47,842 nucleotides of DNA from Planctomycetales bacterium (GCA_007119795.1 SKOZ01000073.1:1-47842), one strand, 5' to 3'. Positions 35,980 to 45,327 are shown, counted from the stretch's first letter. A program made the numbers and translations. Notes: a model not told the origin generated them from the letters alone.

Positions 35980-36416
35980 GGGGCTATGCTGGGGCTAGGG
36001 GGGATCGTTGAGGGAGGCGGCGAACGCTTCCGAAGACCGGGGCGACCAGTACTTATTGGGGGCATTGCGGCAGGGCGAGGCGCAATAACCTCCCTAAACT
36101 TTGCATACTAACATCGGGTCTCCCCCTTGCCCCGCGTGAATGCATTCATCGCCGCAGAGGACGCGAGGCAAAGCCGCCAGGAAGGCTGTGCGGGGTTTGA
36201 CGGAGGCGCGGCGGAGGCCGGTCGGCTGCCCGTGGAGAGTGCCCCCATTGCGGCGCGGAGGCGATTGCGTGATGCTGGTGGGAGCCGGGGCGTCGCCACT
36301 CCCCAGCCGGCTGCCGGAGTACGTCTGCCAACCGGCAGCGTGACAACCGGCCCCGGGGAGGTCCACCGGACGCGGCAGCCTGCCATCGGTCAACCATTCA
36401 CAAGGACGATCCCCCA
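35980..36416. other. Divergent intergenic region
   Basis: About 440 bases between the phosphatase-like gene (minus) and the Trm112-like gene (plus). GCATACTAAC around 36103-36112 is -10-like on the plus strand but lacks a clear -35. No gene or RNA is recognised. Confidence 0.4.
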
Positions 36417-36677
36417 ATGATCGACAAGGAACTGCTCGCCTTGCTTCGGAACCCTGCCGATCACGGTCCCTTGAGCCTGGCCGACGACGAGCTCATCGAA
36501 GCCGTGAACCGGGCCATCGGCGAGGGGCGGATACGCAACCGCATGGGTGACCTGCTGGAATCCCCGATTGACGGGGGACTCGTCTCCGAGAATCGGGAAC
36601 TCTTGTACCCCATCCTTGAGGGCTTGCCCATGATGGTCGTCGATGAGGCCATCCTGCTCGAGCAGCTCGTCGCATGA
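36417..36677 (+). CDS. Trm112-like small protein lacking zinc cysteines
   Basis: The protein has 86 residues. It resembles Trm112p-like/YcaR (UPF0434) proteins: an opening MIDKELLALLRNPADHGPL, and a closing block YPILEGLPMMVVDEAILL. Trm112 proteins are small partners that stabilise methyltransferases. The usual opening CPxC reads NPAD, and no cysteine occurs at all, so zinc binding is lost; some bacterial members also lack it. AAGGA at 36402-36406 is the probable ribosome-binding site. The HIT gene follows by 69 bases. Confidence 0.72.
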   Translation: MIDKELLALLRNPADHGPLSLADDELIEAVNRAIGEGRIRNRMGDLLESPIDGGLVSENRELLYPILEGLPMMVVDEAILLEQLVA

Positions 36678-36746
36678 ACGCTGTGGGTACCGAGTAGAGG
36701 GAAGAGGAATTCGGGTCCCCTTTGGAAGCGAGAACGGGTTTTCGAC

Positions 36747-37091
36747 ATGGCTGAGAAAAACGTCTTCCAGAAAATCATCGACCGCGAGATCCCCGCCGAC
36801 ATTGTCTACGAGGACGATCGTTGCATCGCCTTCCGTGACATCAAACCCAGGGCTCCCACCCATCTGGTCGTGATTCCCAAGAGGCCGATTCCCTCGGCTG
36901 CCGAGATCGGAACCCAGGACGAAGCGATCGTTGGCCATCTCTTCGTGGCCATGGCCGAGATCGCTCGATCCGAGGGGCTCACGGCTGGTTACCGCGTGGT
37001 AACCAACTGCGGACGCGATGCCGGCCAGGAAGTGATGCACCTGCATTTTCACATGTTTGCCGGGCGAGGGTTCGGTTGGCCCCCCGGGTAG
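36747..37091 (+). CDS. HIT-family (HINT-like) nucleotide-binding hydrolase
   Basis: The protein has 114 residues, typical of HINT proteins (purine nucleoside phosphoramidases). It has FQKIIDREIPADIVYEDD at the start, HLVVIPKRPI in the middle and the histidine triad HLHFHMF near the C-terminus, whose middle His is the nucleophile. Cytoplasmic housekeeping enzyme of broad distribution. Confidence 0.9.
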   Translation: MAEKNVFQKIIDREIPADIVYEDDRCIAFRDIKPRAPTHLVVIPKRPIPSAAEIGTQDEAIVGHLFVAMAEIARSEGLTAGYRVVTNCGRDAGQEVMHLHFHMFAGRGFGWPPG

Positions 37092-37267
37092 CGTTTGCCC
37101 CGCAGTCCTTGCCACCAACTGTCCAGAAAGGCACCCAGCGGGGTGGAACTGGCTCGCCCGTAGCGGATAGCCGGTATCAAGGGCTTGGGACCTTCGTGGC
37201 GGGCACAGCTCTGTGCTCGCTTTTTTCTGCGCACGGGGCCTCACGGCGGAAGGCGGCGCCGGGATTC

Positions 37268-37484
37268 GTAACCGTTCACGGGCCGGCCGGGGGCTGGTCC
37301 ATCTTTCGGCCAATAGACCCTGTCTTTAGCGACCGCCGATGCCCGAGAAATGGACCCGTCCCCTTACCCTGCCGCGGCGTACCGGGCGAAGGGGACAGTC
37401 CCATTTTCGAGGCCGAATCGCGCCGTCCACGAGGAATACTCTCTATGGCCGCGAAAATCGGGACGGTCCCCCGTGAACGGTTAC
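37268..37484. repeat. 217-bp two-hairpin repeat, copy 2, flanked by a 10-bp direct repeat
   Basis: Same orientation as 258-474 and nearly identical. Ends are perfect inverted repeats, GTAACCGTTCACGGG and CCCGTGAACGGTTAC. CCGGGATTCG occurs at 37259-37268 and again at 37484-37493, so the element is bracketed by CGGGATTC on each side, as a target-site duplication would be. The two internal hairpins are conserved, with some paired-arm changes. It sits between the HIT gene and the next coding sequence without interrupting either. Confidence 0.88.
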
Positions 37485-37709
37485 CGGGATTCGGGTGCGA
37501 TGGAGGCCCCCCCTTGCTGTGACGCGCCACGTGGTGCCGATGGAGGCCGGGGCGGTATAATTCTTATCTCAGCCCACCCTCCCATTTCGCCGCCGGGGGA
37601 AGCATATGGTTCCGTCTGGGGAACGTGGTTGGCGGCCCTCTCCCACCCGAACCTCAGATCGCTTTGCGGCACTCAAGGAAACCAAGCCGAGGCACAGGAG
37701 AAATCGTTG

Positions 37710-38369
37710 ATGAAAGTCTTCGTTCCGCTGTTCGTGATCGCGCTGGTCGCGGCGCTGTGGTGGCTCAGTCGGCCAGGTGCCGAGGCGCCCCGGGACCCTC
37801 GCCCCGACCCTAACGGCATCGCCCAGCTCGACCGTGCCCGCCCCGTCCAGAACGACCCTACCGCAGTCGTCCAGACCGCGGACGCCCCGGACGAGGGCCA
37901 GGCGCATCGCATCACGCTCGGCGACGGCATCGAGATCACCACGCCGCCCGAATGGGTGCGACGCCCGCCCCGGGTGGCGATTATCGAGCACGAGTTCGCC
38001 GTACCGGCCAAAGATGACGGCGAGGGCGAAGGCCGCAGCACCGTGATGCAGGCCGGCGGCTCGATCGAGGCAAACATCGAGCGGTGGTTCGGGCAGTTCG
38101 AGCAGCCCGACGGCGCGAAAACCGCGGAGCGTGCCACCGTCGAAGAAGAGAAGGCCGGCGACGTGGAATACGTCCTTGTGGACATTCCCGGAACCTTTCT
38201 CGACGCCCCCGGGCCCTTCGCACCGCCGGTCCGGCGGGAGGGGCACCGCATGATCGTTGCCATCGTTCCCACCGGCGAGGGCAACTACTTCGTGCGGTTC
38301 GACGGTCCTGCCGAGTTGGTCGAATCGTACGCCGACGATTTCCGCGCCATGTTCGAGCGCCTCCGCTGA
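37710..38369 (+). CDS. Hypothetical exported or membrane-anchored protein
   Basis: The protein has 219 residues. An N-terminal hydrophobic segment (about 2-18, VFVPLFVIALVAALWWL) is a signal anchor; no lipobox Cys follows. After a Pro/Asp-rich linker comes a domain with EITTPPEWVRRPP, GGSIEANIERWFGQFEQPDG, GTFLDAPGPFAPP and MIVAIVPTGEGNYFVRFDGPAELV. The pattern of a short beta-rich domain with 'NIERWFGQF' recurs in planctomycete hypotheticals of unknown role. CAGGAG lies 9 bases before the ATG at 37710. It converges with polA, 5 bases apart. Confidence 0.75.
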   Translation: MKVFVPLFVIALVAALWWLSRPGAEAPRDPRPDPNGIAQLDRARPVQNDPTAVVQTADAPDEGQAHRITLGDGIEITTPPEWVRRPPRVAIIEHEFAVPAKDDGEGEGRSTVMQAGGSIEANIERWFGQFEQPDGAKTAERATVEEEKAGDVEYVLVDIPGTFLDAPGPFAPPVRREGHRMIVAIVPTGEGNYFVRFDGPAELVESYADDFRAMFERLR

Positions 38370-38374
38370 GCGGC

Positions 38375-41347
38375 TCATACCGGTTCGGCGTCCGCCCAGC
38401 TATCGCCGATCTTGACATCGACCTTGAGGGGAACGTTGAGGCTGTAGACCCCGGCCATGGCGTCGGTGACCAGCGAACTCAACTTCGGGATCTCCTCCGC
38501 CGGTGACTCGAAGACCAGCTCGTCGTGGATTTGCAGGAGCATCCGCACAGCGAGCCCCTCGTCGGTAAGGCGGTGCTGGACGGCGAGCATGGCGAGCTTG
38601 ATGAGATCTGCGGCCGACCCCTGGATCACCGTGTTGATCGCTGTCCGCTCGGGGAGGTTCCGCTGGTGCCGCGGGGCGTCGGCCCGGACTCCGCGGATGG
38701 CCCTCCGCCGGCCGAGGAGCGTGGTCACGTACCCCTGCCGGTGGCAGGTCTCCAGGACATGGGACAGGAACTCCTCGATCCCCGGATAGCCGGCGAAGTA
38801 GGCCTCGATGAATTGGGCCGCCTCGTGCTGGGCGATGCCGAGCTGGCGGGCCAGACCGAAGGGGCTCTGCCCGTAGATCACGCCGAAGTTGACCGCCTTC
38901 GCCCGCCGCCGCATCTCCGGCGTCACGCCCGACAGGGGCACGTTGTAGATTTCGCCGGCCACGCGGGCGTGCACGTCCTCGTCGCGGTAGAAGGCGGCGC
39001 ACAGGCCTTCGTCGCCACAGTAGTGAGCCAGGACCCTCAGCTCGATCTGCGAATAGTCGGCCAGGAGGAGCCGCCAGCCGGGCTCGCCGGCCGTGAAGGC
39101 CGAGCGGATCTCGCGGCCCGCCTGGTCGCGAACGGGGATGTTCTGCAGGTTGGGGTCGCTCGAGCTCAGCCGGCCGGTGGCAGCCACCGTCTGGTGGAAG
39201 GTGGCGTGGACGCGGCCGGTATCGGGGTGGAGCATGGCGGGAAGGGCGTCGAGGTAGGTGCTCTTCAGCTTCGAATAGTGGCGGTACTCGACGATCTTGG
39301 CAGGAAGCGGGTGGAGGTGCGCCAGGGCCTCGAGGACGGCGGCATCGGTGCTGGCCCCGGTCTTCGTCTTCCGCTGCGCCGGAAGACCCAGCTCTTCGAA
39401 GAGGACCTCGCGGAGTTGCTTGGGCGAGCCGATGTTCAGCTCGCGGCCGGCGAGCTCGTGGATGTCGCGCTCGATGGTCGCGACGCGTCGCCCGTATTCC
39501 TCAGAGAGTTCGGCGAGCCGCTGTCGATCGACGCGGATGCCCGCGTACTCCAGCGCGGCAAGGATCTCGACGAGCGGCATCTCCACCTCGCGGAAGAGTC
39601 CCATCAGCCCTTCCGACTCGAGCCGCGCCTCCAGCAAGCGACGCAGCCGCCAGGGTAGCAGGGCGTCCTGCCCGGCGTAGTCGGCGATCTGGCGGGTAGG
39701 GACCTCGTCCATCCGCCTCTGCCTGGCCCCCTTGCCGATCAAGTCGGTGATCTTCGTCGTCTCGTAAGCCAGGTAGCGCTGTGCCAGTTCGTCGAGGTTG
39801 TGGTTCCGGCGGCCGGCCTCCAGGAGGTAGTCGGCGACCATGGTGTCGAAGCCGATTCCCCGCAGGGAGACGCCGGCGCCGCGGAGCACGATCCAGTCGT
39901 ACTTGAGGTTCTGCCCGATCTTGGCGATACCGGCGTCCTCGAGGATCGGCCGCAGGGCGCCGAGCGTGGCGGTCTCGTCGAGGCGGCGGGCATCTTCCGG
40001 GGCGCGGACGGGGAGGTACCAGGCCTCCTCGTCCCCGAAGGCGAAGCTCAGTCCCACCAGCCTCGCCCAGCGGGGCCAGACGTGGGTCGTCTCCGTATCG
40101 AAGGAAAACTCCTTCACGGTACGGAGCCTCTCGAAGAAGGCTGTGAAGGCTTCGGGGTGATCGACGAGGTGGAAGGTGGGCCCTTGCGGCGGCTCCGGCC
40201 CGGGGGACGCGCCGGCGGTTGCCTGCCCAACGGAAACCTCCGGCTGCCGGCCCGGCGACTCCTCTTCGTAGCCCCGCGGCGGCCCTGCCGCCGAGCGGTG
40301 GGCCAACCGTTCGGCAAGCGAGTCGACCTTCCGCGCCAGACCGCGGAAGCCCAGTTCGTCGAAGAGGCGGCGGGCCGCCTCGCGGTCGATCTGTCCGGCG
40401 CGGCCCGCGGCCCAATCGATGGCCAGCGGCACGTGACGGTCGAGGCGGACCAGCTCGCGGCTGATGAGGGCCTGATCGCGGCCGGCGAGCAGGTTCTCCC
40501 GGCGCTTCGCCTGGGGGACCTCGGCGGCATGGTCGAGAACGGCATCGAGAGAGCCGTATTTGCGCAGCAACTCCCCCGCGATCTTCGGGCCGATCAGGGG
40601 CACTCCCGGCACGTTATCCGTCTTATCGCCCACCAGGGCCAGAAAGTCGACGACCTGCCCCGGCTCGATACCCCATTCCTCGGCCAGGGCGGCGGCGTCG
40701 AAGACGGTGTCCTTACGAACGTTGTAGAGCACCACCCGATCGTCGACGAGCTGGCGGCAGTCCTTGTCTGTAGTTACCAGCACGCACCGCGCACCGGCCG
40801 AGCGGCAGCGTTCGGCCAGTGTGGCCAGCACGTCGTCGGCTTCGTAGCCCTCGGCACCCAGAGCGGGGATACCCATCACCTCCAAGGCACGGCGGATGTT
40901 GCTCAGTTGGGGGATCAGGTCCTCGGGCATCTCTGGGCGCTGGGCCTTGTATTCGGGAAAGACGTCGTGGCGGAAGGTCTTTCCCGGCATGTCGAAAGCG
41001 CAGAAGAGGTAGTCCGGCTGCCGCGTCTCCAGGAGGAAGAGCATGTCGCGGACGAAGCCGTAGACGGCGGCCACCGGTTCGCCCATCGGGCTGGTCATCT
41101 CGCCCATGGCATGGAAGAGCTGATAGATCAGCCCGTGGGCATCGACGACGTAGACGCTCTTGCCCGCCAGTTCGCCGACCGCAAAGGGGACCGGCGCCTC
41201 TGCCGAGGAGGTGCGCTCCGGGCGGAGGGGTTCCGACAGCGGGGCCTCCGATGGGGAGGTGCCGGGCGGCGAAGTGGCGGCCCCCGGTTCGGGGGCCGAA
41301 TGCGATTGCGCGTCGAAGAGGGTCCGTTGCGAATGACGTTTGGGCAT
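38375..41347 (-). CDS. polA: DNA polymerase I
   Basis: The protein has 990 residues, somewhat longer than usual because of a Pro/Ser-rich N-terminal extension (about 65 residues) and an insert after the 5' nuclease. Domains: 5'-3' exonuclease (VYVVDAHGLIYQLFHAM, GYEADDVLAT, TTDKDCRQL); 3'-5' exonuclease with an apparently intact active site (FDTETTHVW, IGQNLKYDW, DYAGQDALL); polymerase with motif A LLADYSQIELRVLAHY, motif B NFGVIYGQS and motif C LQIHDELVFE. It fills repair gaps and removes RNA primers. Start at ATG 41347; the frame is open upstream but without family resemblance. Confidence 0.95.
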   Translation of the reverse strand: MPKRHSQRTLFDAQSHSAPEPGAATSPPGTSPSEAPLSEPLRPERTSSAEAPVPFAVGELAGKSVYVVDAHGLIYQLFHAMGEMTSPMGEPVAAVYGFVRDMLFLLETRQPDYLFCAFDMPGKTFRHDVFPEYKAQRPEMPEDLIPQLSNIRRALEVMGIPALGAEGYEADDVLATLAERCRSAGARCVLVTTDKDCRQLVDDRVVLYNVRKDTVFDAAALAEEWGIEPGQVVDFLALVGDKTDNVPGVPLIGPKIAGELLRKYGSLDAVLDHAAEVPQAKRRENLLAGRDQALISRELVRLDRHVPLAIDWAAGRAGQIDREAARRLFDELGFRGLARKVDSLAERLAHRSAAGPPRGYEEESPGRQPEVSVGQATAGASPGPEPPQGPTFHLVDHPEAFTAFFERLRTVKEFSFDTETTHVWPRWARLVGLSFAFGDEEAWYLPVRAPEDARRLDETATLGALRPILEDAGIAKIGQNLKYDWIVLRGAGVSLRGIGFDTMVADYLLEAGRRNHNLDELAQRYLAYETTKITDLIGKGARQRRMDEVPTRQIADYAGQDALLPWRLRRLLEARLESEGLMGLFREVEMPLVEILAALEYAGIRVDRQRLAELSEEYGRRVATIERDIHELAGRELNIGSPKQLREVLFEELGLPAQRKTKTGASTDAAVLEALAHLHPLPAKIVEYRHYSKLKSTYLDALPAMLHPDTGRVHATFHQTVAATGRLSSSDPNLQNIPVRDQAGREIRSAFTAGEPGWRLLLADYSQIELRVLAHYCGDEGLCAAFYRDEDVHARVAGEIYNVPLSGVTPEMRRRAKAVNFGVIYGQSPFGLARQLGIAQHEAAQFIEAYFAGYPGIEEFLSHVLETCHRQGYVTTLLGRRRAIRGVRADAPRHQRNLPERTAINTVIQGSAADLIKLAMLAVQHRLTDEGLAVRMLLQIHDELVFESPAEEIPKLSSLVTDAMAGVYSLNVPLKVDVKIGDSWADAEPV

Positions 41348-41486
41348 GGGGGGCAAGGGAAGAAGGGGTCTCGGGCTGCCGCACGGCGTGGGGTGCAGCG
41401 GAGGGTGCAACCGCAGCTGCAATTCGCCAATTAGGTTATTGCCTGCGATGCCGCAAGACAATGCCCTTCGCGTCCGTCTCGTAAGG

Positions 41487-42959
41487 CTACGGCAGCGGCT
41501 CGCCCAGGCGCAGGGCCCGGAGGATGTCCCAGTAGGCGCCGCGAGCGCCATCGCCGATTGCATCGGCAAGGACCTTGCTGGCGTTGTAGTTGTGGTCGCC
41601 CGGGGCGGCGTTCGTTTCCTTGTCGGCAGCGCCGCCCGCAGATTCTGCGGGATCGTCCATGGGCTCGAAGAATCGCCGGTCATCGCCGATGCACTCGCGG
41701 ACGAACGCCGCGGGCCGGGGCCCGAGCTGCGGGGAGATGTAGAACGTGGGCCGGACCAAAGCCAGCGGCCCCTCGTAGCGCCGGTGGATGCCCGCCGGGA
41801 TTCTGGAGCCGTCGCCGATGAGGCGGCGGGTCAGCGGCGTACCGGGGTAGAGACGCACGCCCAGGGCCGCCCCCACGCAATCGGGCTCGATCCGGCGGAA
41901 GAAGCCGATCGACTCGGTCACCGTCCCCTCCGTTTCGCCGGGGCCGCCGAGGAGCAGGTCGAGCATCGTGCGGATGCCGTGCCGCCGGCAGAGCTGCACC
42001 GCCTCTGCCAGATCGTCGCGTCGGTGCGGCTGGCCGTAAGCCGCCAGCATCGCCCCATGCGCCGAGTCGCTGGTGAAGTTGATCCCCACGCAGCCGGCAC
42101 GCGCCATGCGGGCGGCCAGATCGTCGTCGAAGGGAACCACGGCGAGATAGGCGTACCAGCGCACGCGATCGGCGATGCGGCGGCGGATGAGGGCGTCGCA
42201 AACCTCGCGGGCATGGCCGATGGGAAGGTTGAACTCGGCGTCGCAGAGGTGGACCGCCTCGACTTGCTGCTCCGCCAGGGCGGCGAACTCCGCCGCCACC
42301 GTCTCCGGGTCGCGGAGCCGGGCTGCGCCCCCCTTGGCCAGCGGATCGACGCAGTAAGTGCAAGCCCGCGGGCAGCCCCGCTTCGTCTCCACCCCCACCT
42401 GGCCGCCGCGGCGGAAGTAGCGGGTGTTGTCGATCCAATCGCGCAGCGGCGGCACGTCGACCTCCGCCGGCCAGTGGGGCGGATTGGCCCTCACTGCGTC
42501 TCCCGCCCGCCAGAGCAACCCCGGGACGCGGTCCCACCGCCGTGCTCCGCGAAGCTCCTCCAATAGCCGCACCAGCGGCGCCTCCCCGTCGCCGCAGATG
42601 CCGAACTGGGCGCCGCTGAGGCGGAGGACCTCGGCGGGAAAAATCGAATAGCCCACTCCGCCCAGGACGATGGGCGCCGCCGTGGCGGCACAGATCTGGC
42701 CGAGGAGTTCGGCCAGTTCGGGGACGAACCAGGCGCCGCTGGGCCAGAAGCAGTCGTCTACGTTGCGGAAGCCGACGGCCACCAACTCCGGTTCGCTGCG
42801 GCCCAAATGGCGCTCGAGGGCAGTGGCCGGATCGTCGGCCAGGCCGAGATCCAGCACCTCGACCGCCTCGCCCGCCATCTTGAGCGAAGCCGCCAGGTAG
42901 TCGATCCCCACCGGTGCGATCGGTGGCTGCATCCGGTTGGCGTTGATCAGCGTCAGCAT
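41487..42959 (-). CDS. B12-binding-domain radical SAM enzyme
   Basis: The protein has 490 residues of the class B methylase/BchE type. The N-terminus resembles a cobalamin-binding Rossmann domain (PIAPVGIDYLAASLKMAG, VGFRNVDD, IVLGGVGYSIFP) although a clear DxHxxG motif is not seen. The [4Fe-4S] motif is CPRACTYC. Downstream is HLCDAEFNLP and LLLGGPGETEGTV. The C-terminus GARGAYWDILRAL is a recurring ending of this subfamily. The substrate is unknown; no biosynthetic neighbours help. On the minus strand it precedes polA by about 140 bases. Confidence 0.85.
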   Translation of the reverse strand: MLTLINANRMQPPIAPVGIDYLAASLKMAGEAVEVLDLGLADDPATALERHLGRSEPELVAVGFRNVDDCFWPSGAWFVPELAELLGQICAATAAPIVLGGVGYSIFPAEVLRLSGAQFGICGDGEAPLVRLLEELRGARRWDRVPGLLWRAGDAVRANPPHWPAEVDVPPLRDWIDNTRYFRRGGQVGVETKRGCPRACTYCVDPLAKGGAARLRDPETVAAEFAALAEQQVEAVHLCDAEFNLPIGHAREVCDALIRRRIADRVRWYAYLAVVPFDDDLAARMARAGCVGINFTSDSAHGAMLAAYGQPHRRDDLAEAVQLCRRHGIRTMLDLLLGGPGETEGTVTESIGFFRRIEPDCVGAALGVRLYPGTPLTRRLIGDGSRIPAGIHRRYEGPLALVRPTFYISPQLGPRPAAFVRECIGDDRRFFEPMDDPAESAGGAADKETNAAPGDHNYNASKVLADAIGDGARGAYWDILRALRLGEPLP

Positions 42960-43292
42960 CGGTTTACACTCCGGCCGTTTACGTGGAGTCCACTAATGCG
43001 GCGGCCGCAGCCCACCAGTGTGGCGCGGCTGCGGTCGGAGGGTCAAGTGGGGCATGAGTAGAGGGGGCGTGCCAGTTGTGATTTGCGTCTTCGGTCTGTA
43101 CGATATCGTTCGCGATGCTTTGCCGCAGACAGAGGCAAAGGATGGTGGTGGTCTCATCCGTGGGAGTCGCAACACCAGACAAGTTCGTGGTGCTCGTCGG
43201 ATAGTGGAGCGCGCGACTGGACAGTTGCGCCGAGCCCTTCTACGCTGAACGGGAGGATTCTGCCCCCAACACCTTGCCGGAGCCGGATACCC
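42960..43292. other. Divergent intergenic region with inverted repeat
   Basis: About 330 bases. CCGCAGCC (43005-43012) and GGCTGCGG (43027-43034) form a perfect 8-base inverted repeat with a 14-base loop, about 45-75 bases upstream of the radical SAM start. No gene is recognised. Confidence 0.4.
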
Positions 43293-43787
43293 ATGAATCA
43301 CCTCTTGTCGACGCTCCTCTTGCTCGTCATCCTCTCCCCGCAGGCCGAGGCCCACGCCGGGGAGCAGGGCGAGAAGTCGTTCTCCCTCCACCCCATCGGT
43401 CAGGTCCAGCACAGAGAGGGGCGAACCCTGATCGTCCTCGACGAGAAGTACCAACCGGGGCTGCTGGGGCTGGACGGCTGGTCGCACGTCCAGGTCATCT
43501 GGTGGTTCCACCAGAACGACACGCCCCAGCGGCGGGCGATCCTCCAGGTCCATCCGCGGGGCAACAAGGACAATCCGCTCACGGGTGTCTTCGCGTGCCG
43601 TGCGCCGGTGCGACCCAACCTCATCGCCCTGACCCTCTGCAAGATCGTCTCCGTCGAAGAGAACGTCGTTGAAGTCGAGCAGATCGACGCCTTCGACGGC
43701 ACGCCGGTGCTCGACCTGAAACCCTTCGCACCCGGCCGGGATGCTGCCAGCGGGGTCCGGGTGCCGGATTGGGCTCGGAGCAGGTGA
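43293..43787 (+). CDS. TrmO-like (UPF0066) protein with a signal peptide
   Basis: The protein has 164 residues. Residues 1 to about 20 form a signal peptide (LLSTLLLLVILSPQAEA), with a likely cleavage after AEA. The rest is a TrmO/YaeB beta-barrel domain: LLGLDGWSHVQVIWWFHQND, VHPRGNKDNP, GVFACRAPVRPNLIAL and DAFDGTPVLDLKPF. Cytoplasmic TrmO methylates t6A37 of tRNA using SAM, but a secreted version cannot meet tRNA or SAM easily. Only the short barrel is present, without the usual C-terminal extension. The substrate outside the cytoplasm is unknown. Confidence 0.85.
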   Translation: MNHLLSTLLLLVILSPQAEAHAGEQGEKSFSLHPIGQVQHREGRTLIVLDEKYQPGLLGLDGWSHVQVIWWFHQNDTPQRRAILQVHPRGNKDNPLTGVFACRAPVRPNLIALTLCKIVSVEENVVEVEQIDAFDGTPVLDLKPFAPGRDAASGVRVPDWARSR

Positions 43788-43950
43788 GCGTGCGCCGGAT
43801 GCCGGGCCGTGATGGTCTGGTGAGGACGATGCTCGGCCGTAAGCGCCGGGTGCTGCGCTTGGGGGGACTTCCATCGGCATTGCCGTTGGCCGGCCCCACT
43901 CTCGATGCCCTCCCGGCTCGGCAGCCCGCCGCGCACGGATAGCTTCGAGC

Positions 43951-44571
43951 GTGCCCGGCGCCCGCGGAGCTGATGCGGCTGCCGTGGATCGCCAGGCTGC
44001 GGATCGCGCCGCGAAACTGCCGATCGAGGCCGTAGCTGAACCGCCTGAGGAGATCGCCGTCCGCATTTCCTGGCGGAACTGGGGCCGGCAGATACGCGTC
44101 CGACCGGCACCGAACCTCATGGCGCCCCGCTACCGTGAGGCCTGCCACGAAGAGATGCGCTGGCTGATCCCGCAGATCCTCGACTGGTGGGAAAGGCTGC
44201 CCGCGGCCAGGCAGGAGCTCTTTGTCGGCGTGAAGGTGGGATGGGAGCGTGCCGTAGGGATGGGCTCCTTCTACTATCCCGATGGCAACCGCTATGCCGA
44301 TCTTCCCGAGGCCGATGATCCGCAAACGGGCAGCGACGCCCCCTACTGGGCCGCCGTGGAGTGGCTTCCCGTGTACATCCGCACCCGGGAGGAATGGGAA
44401 TCGGCCCTCCGCAACACGCTGGCTGCCGAAGGCTGCCGCTACCTGTGCATCTTCAATTGGCGCGGCATCCGCGAGAACGCCGACACCCTGGCGGCCATCA
44501 CCGCCGTACTCGAGCAGCCGCACGGGGCGGCCGGCGCGGCGGGAATGGCCTCAGGGACGACCGCCGAGTAA
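43951..44571 (+). pseudogene. Remnant of a larger exported protein gene with internal deletion
   Basis: The 206-codon open frame has no convincing start (GTG 43951) and no signal peptide. From about codon 35 it matches, as I recall the family, the middle of a larger protein of unknown function (PNLMAPRYREACHEEM, FVGVKVGWERAVGMGSFYYP). It then jumps in frame at about codon 125 (DDPQTG then SDAPYWAAVEWL) to the family's C-terminal block ending CRYLCIFNWRGI. The N-terminal part and roughly a hundred residues in the middle seem missing. No frameshift is seen. The fragment may still be translated. Confidence 0.5.
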
Positions 44572-44925
44572 TCCCGCTTCAGGTAATCCCGGGGGCTTCC
44601 CCGTGAGCTGCGTGGAGATCAAAATGGCCCTTCGGCTGCCAGTTGTCGGCGAGGTTTTCACGGGCCGGTGCGTCGTGCAGCCGGCGTCGCGATGCGGAAC
44701 CGGAAGCGACGGCCCTATTCCTGCCGGCCTGCTGGGTTGGGTCTCCTCCTAGGGGGCGGTCACGAACCCTCCGTGTCAAGCTGGTGTGTCTCTTGCGAAC
44801 GGATACCCCTCTCGCTTAGCATAGGGCGGCTGCCATGTGAAATTTGCCACCGGGCCGCTCGGCGAGCAGAAGGTGGATGTTTCGCGCAGCCGTTGCGGCG
44901 TTTTTCGCGGAGGCCGTAGGGAGAC
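44572..44925. other. Intergenic region
   Basis: About 350 bases between convergent reading frames. No gene, RNA or clear terminator is seen. Confidence 0.4.
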
Positions 44926-45327
44926 TCAACAATCGCGGGAATCATTGCGCGGACTGCGCCAGCGGCGGCTGACGCGATAGAGATACCGCAGTGGCTCGGA
45001 GCTCAGCGCCGCCACGAGCGCGAGCAACAAGTAATCGCCCAACCTCAGGTGTTGCTGGTCCATCTCGAAAACGACCAGCATGGTGAGGAAAAGGAAGATC
45101 ACAAGACTCGCCGCCAGCAGGAACACCAAGAGGCAAGTGTTGCGGGAGGACTCGAAGTCGTACAGCATGCGGAACATGCCCAGCAAGACGGCGATCAGGG
45201 CCAGGCCGAACAATCTCAAGTCTTTGAGCTCGTGCGCCTGGCCCCACAGCATTGCGCCACCGAGCAGGTAGGCAAGTCCGATGCATTGAGTGACGAATTC
45301 CCGGCGAGTTTCAGGCGGCATCGGCAT
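44926..45327 (-). CDS. Small four-helix membrane protein of unknown function
   Basis: The protein has 133 residues with four predicted membrane segments (about 13-33, 40-60, 66-90 and 97-117) and short polar loops. No family is recognised. ATG 45327 is the start nearest the hydrophobic part; ATG 45321 follows two codons later. The ribosome-binding site is weak. The regular spacing of hydrophobic helices supports it being real. Confidence 0.5.
   Translation of the reverse strand: MPMPPETRREFVTQCIGLAYLLGGAMLWGQAHELKDLRLFGLALIAVLLGMFRMLYDFESSRNTCLLVFLLAASLVIFLFLTMLVVFEMDQQHLRLGDYLLLALVAALSSEPLRYLYRVSRRWRSPRNDSRDC

Noticed and set aside
39800..41434. 544-codon plus-strand frame opposite polA
   Set aside because: Antisense to all conserved motifs of DNA polymerase I; no recognisable product.
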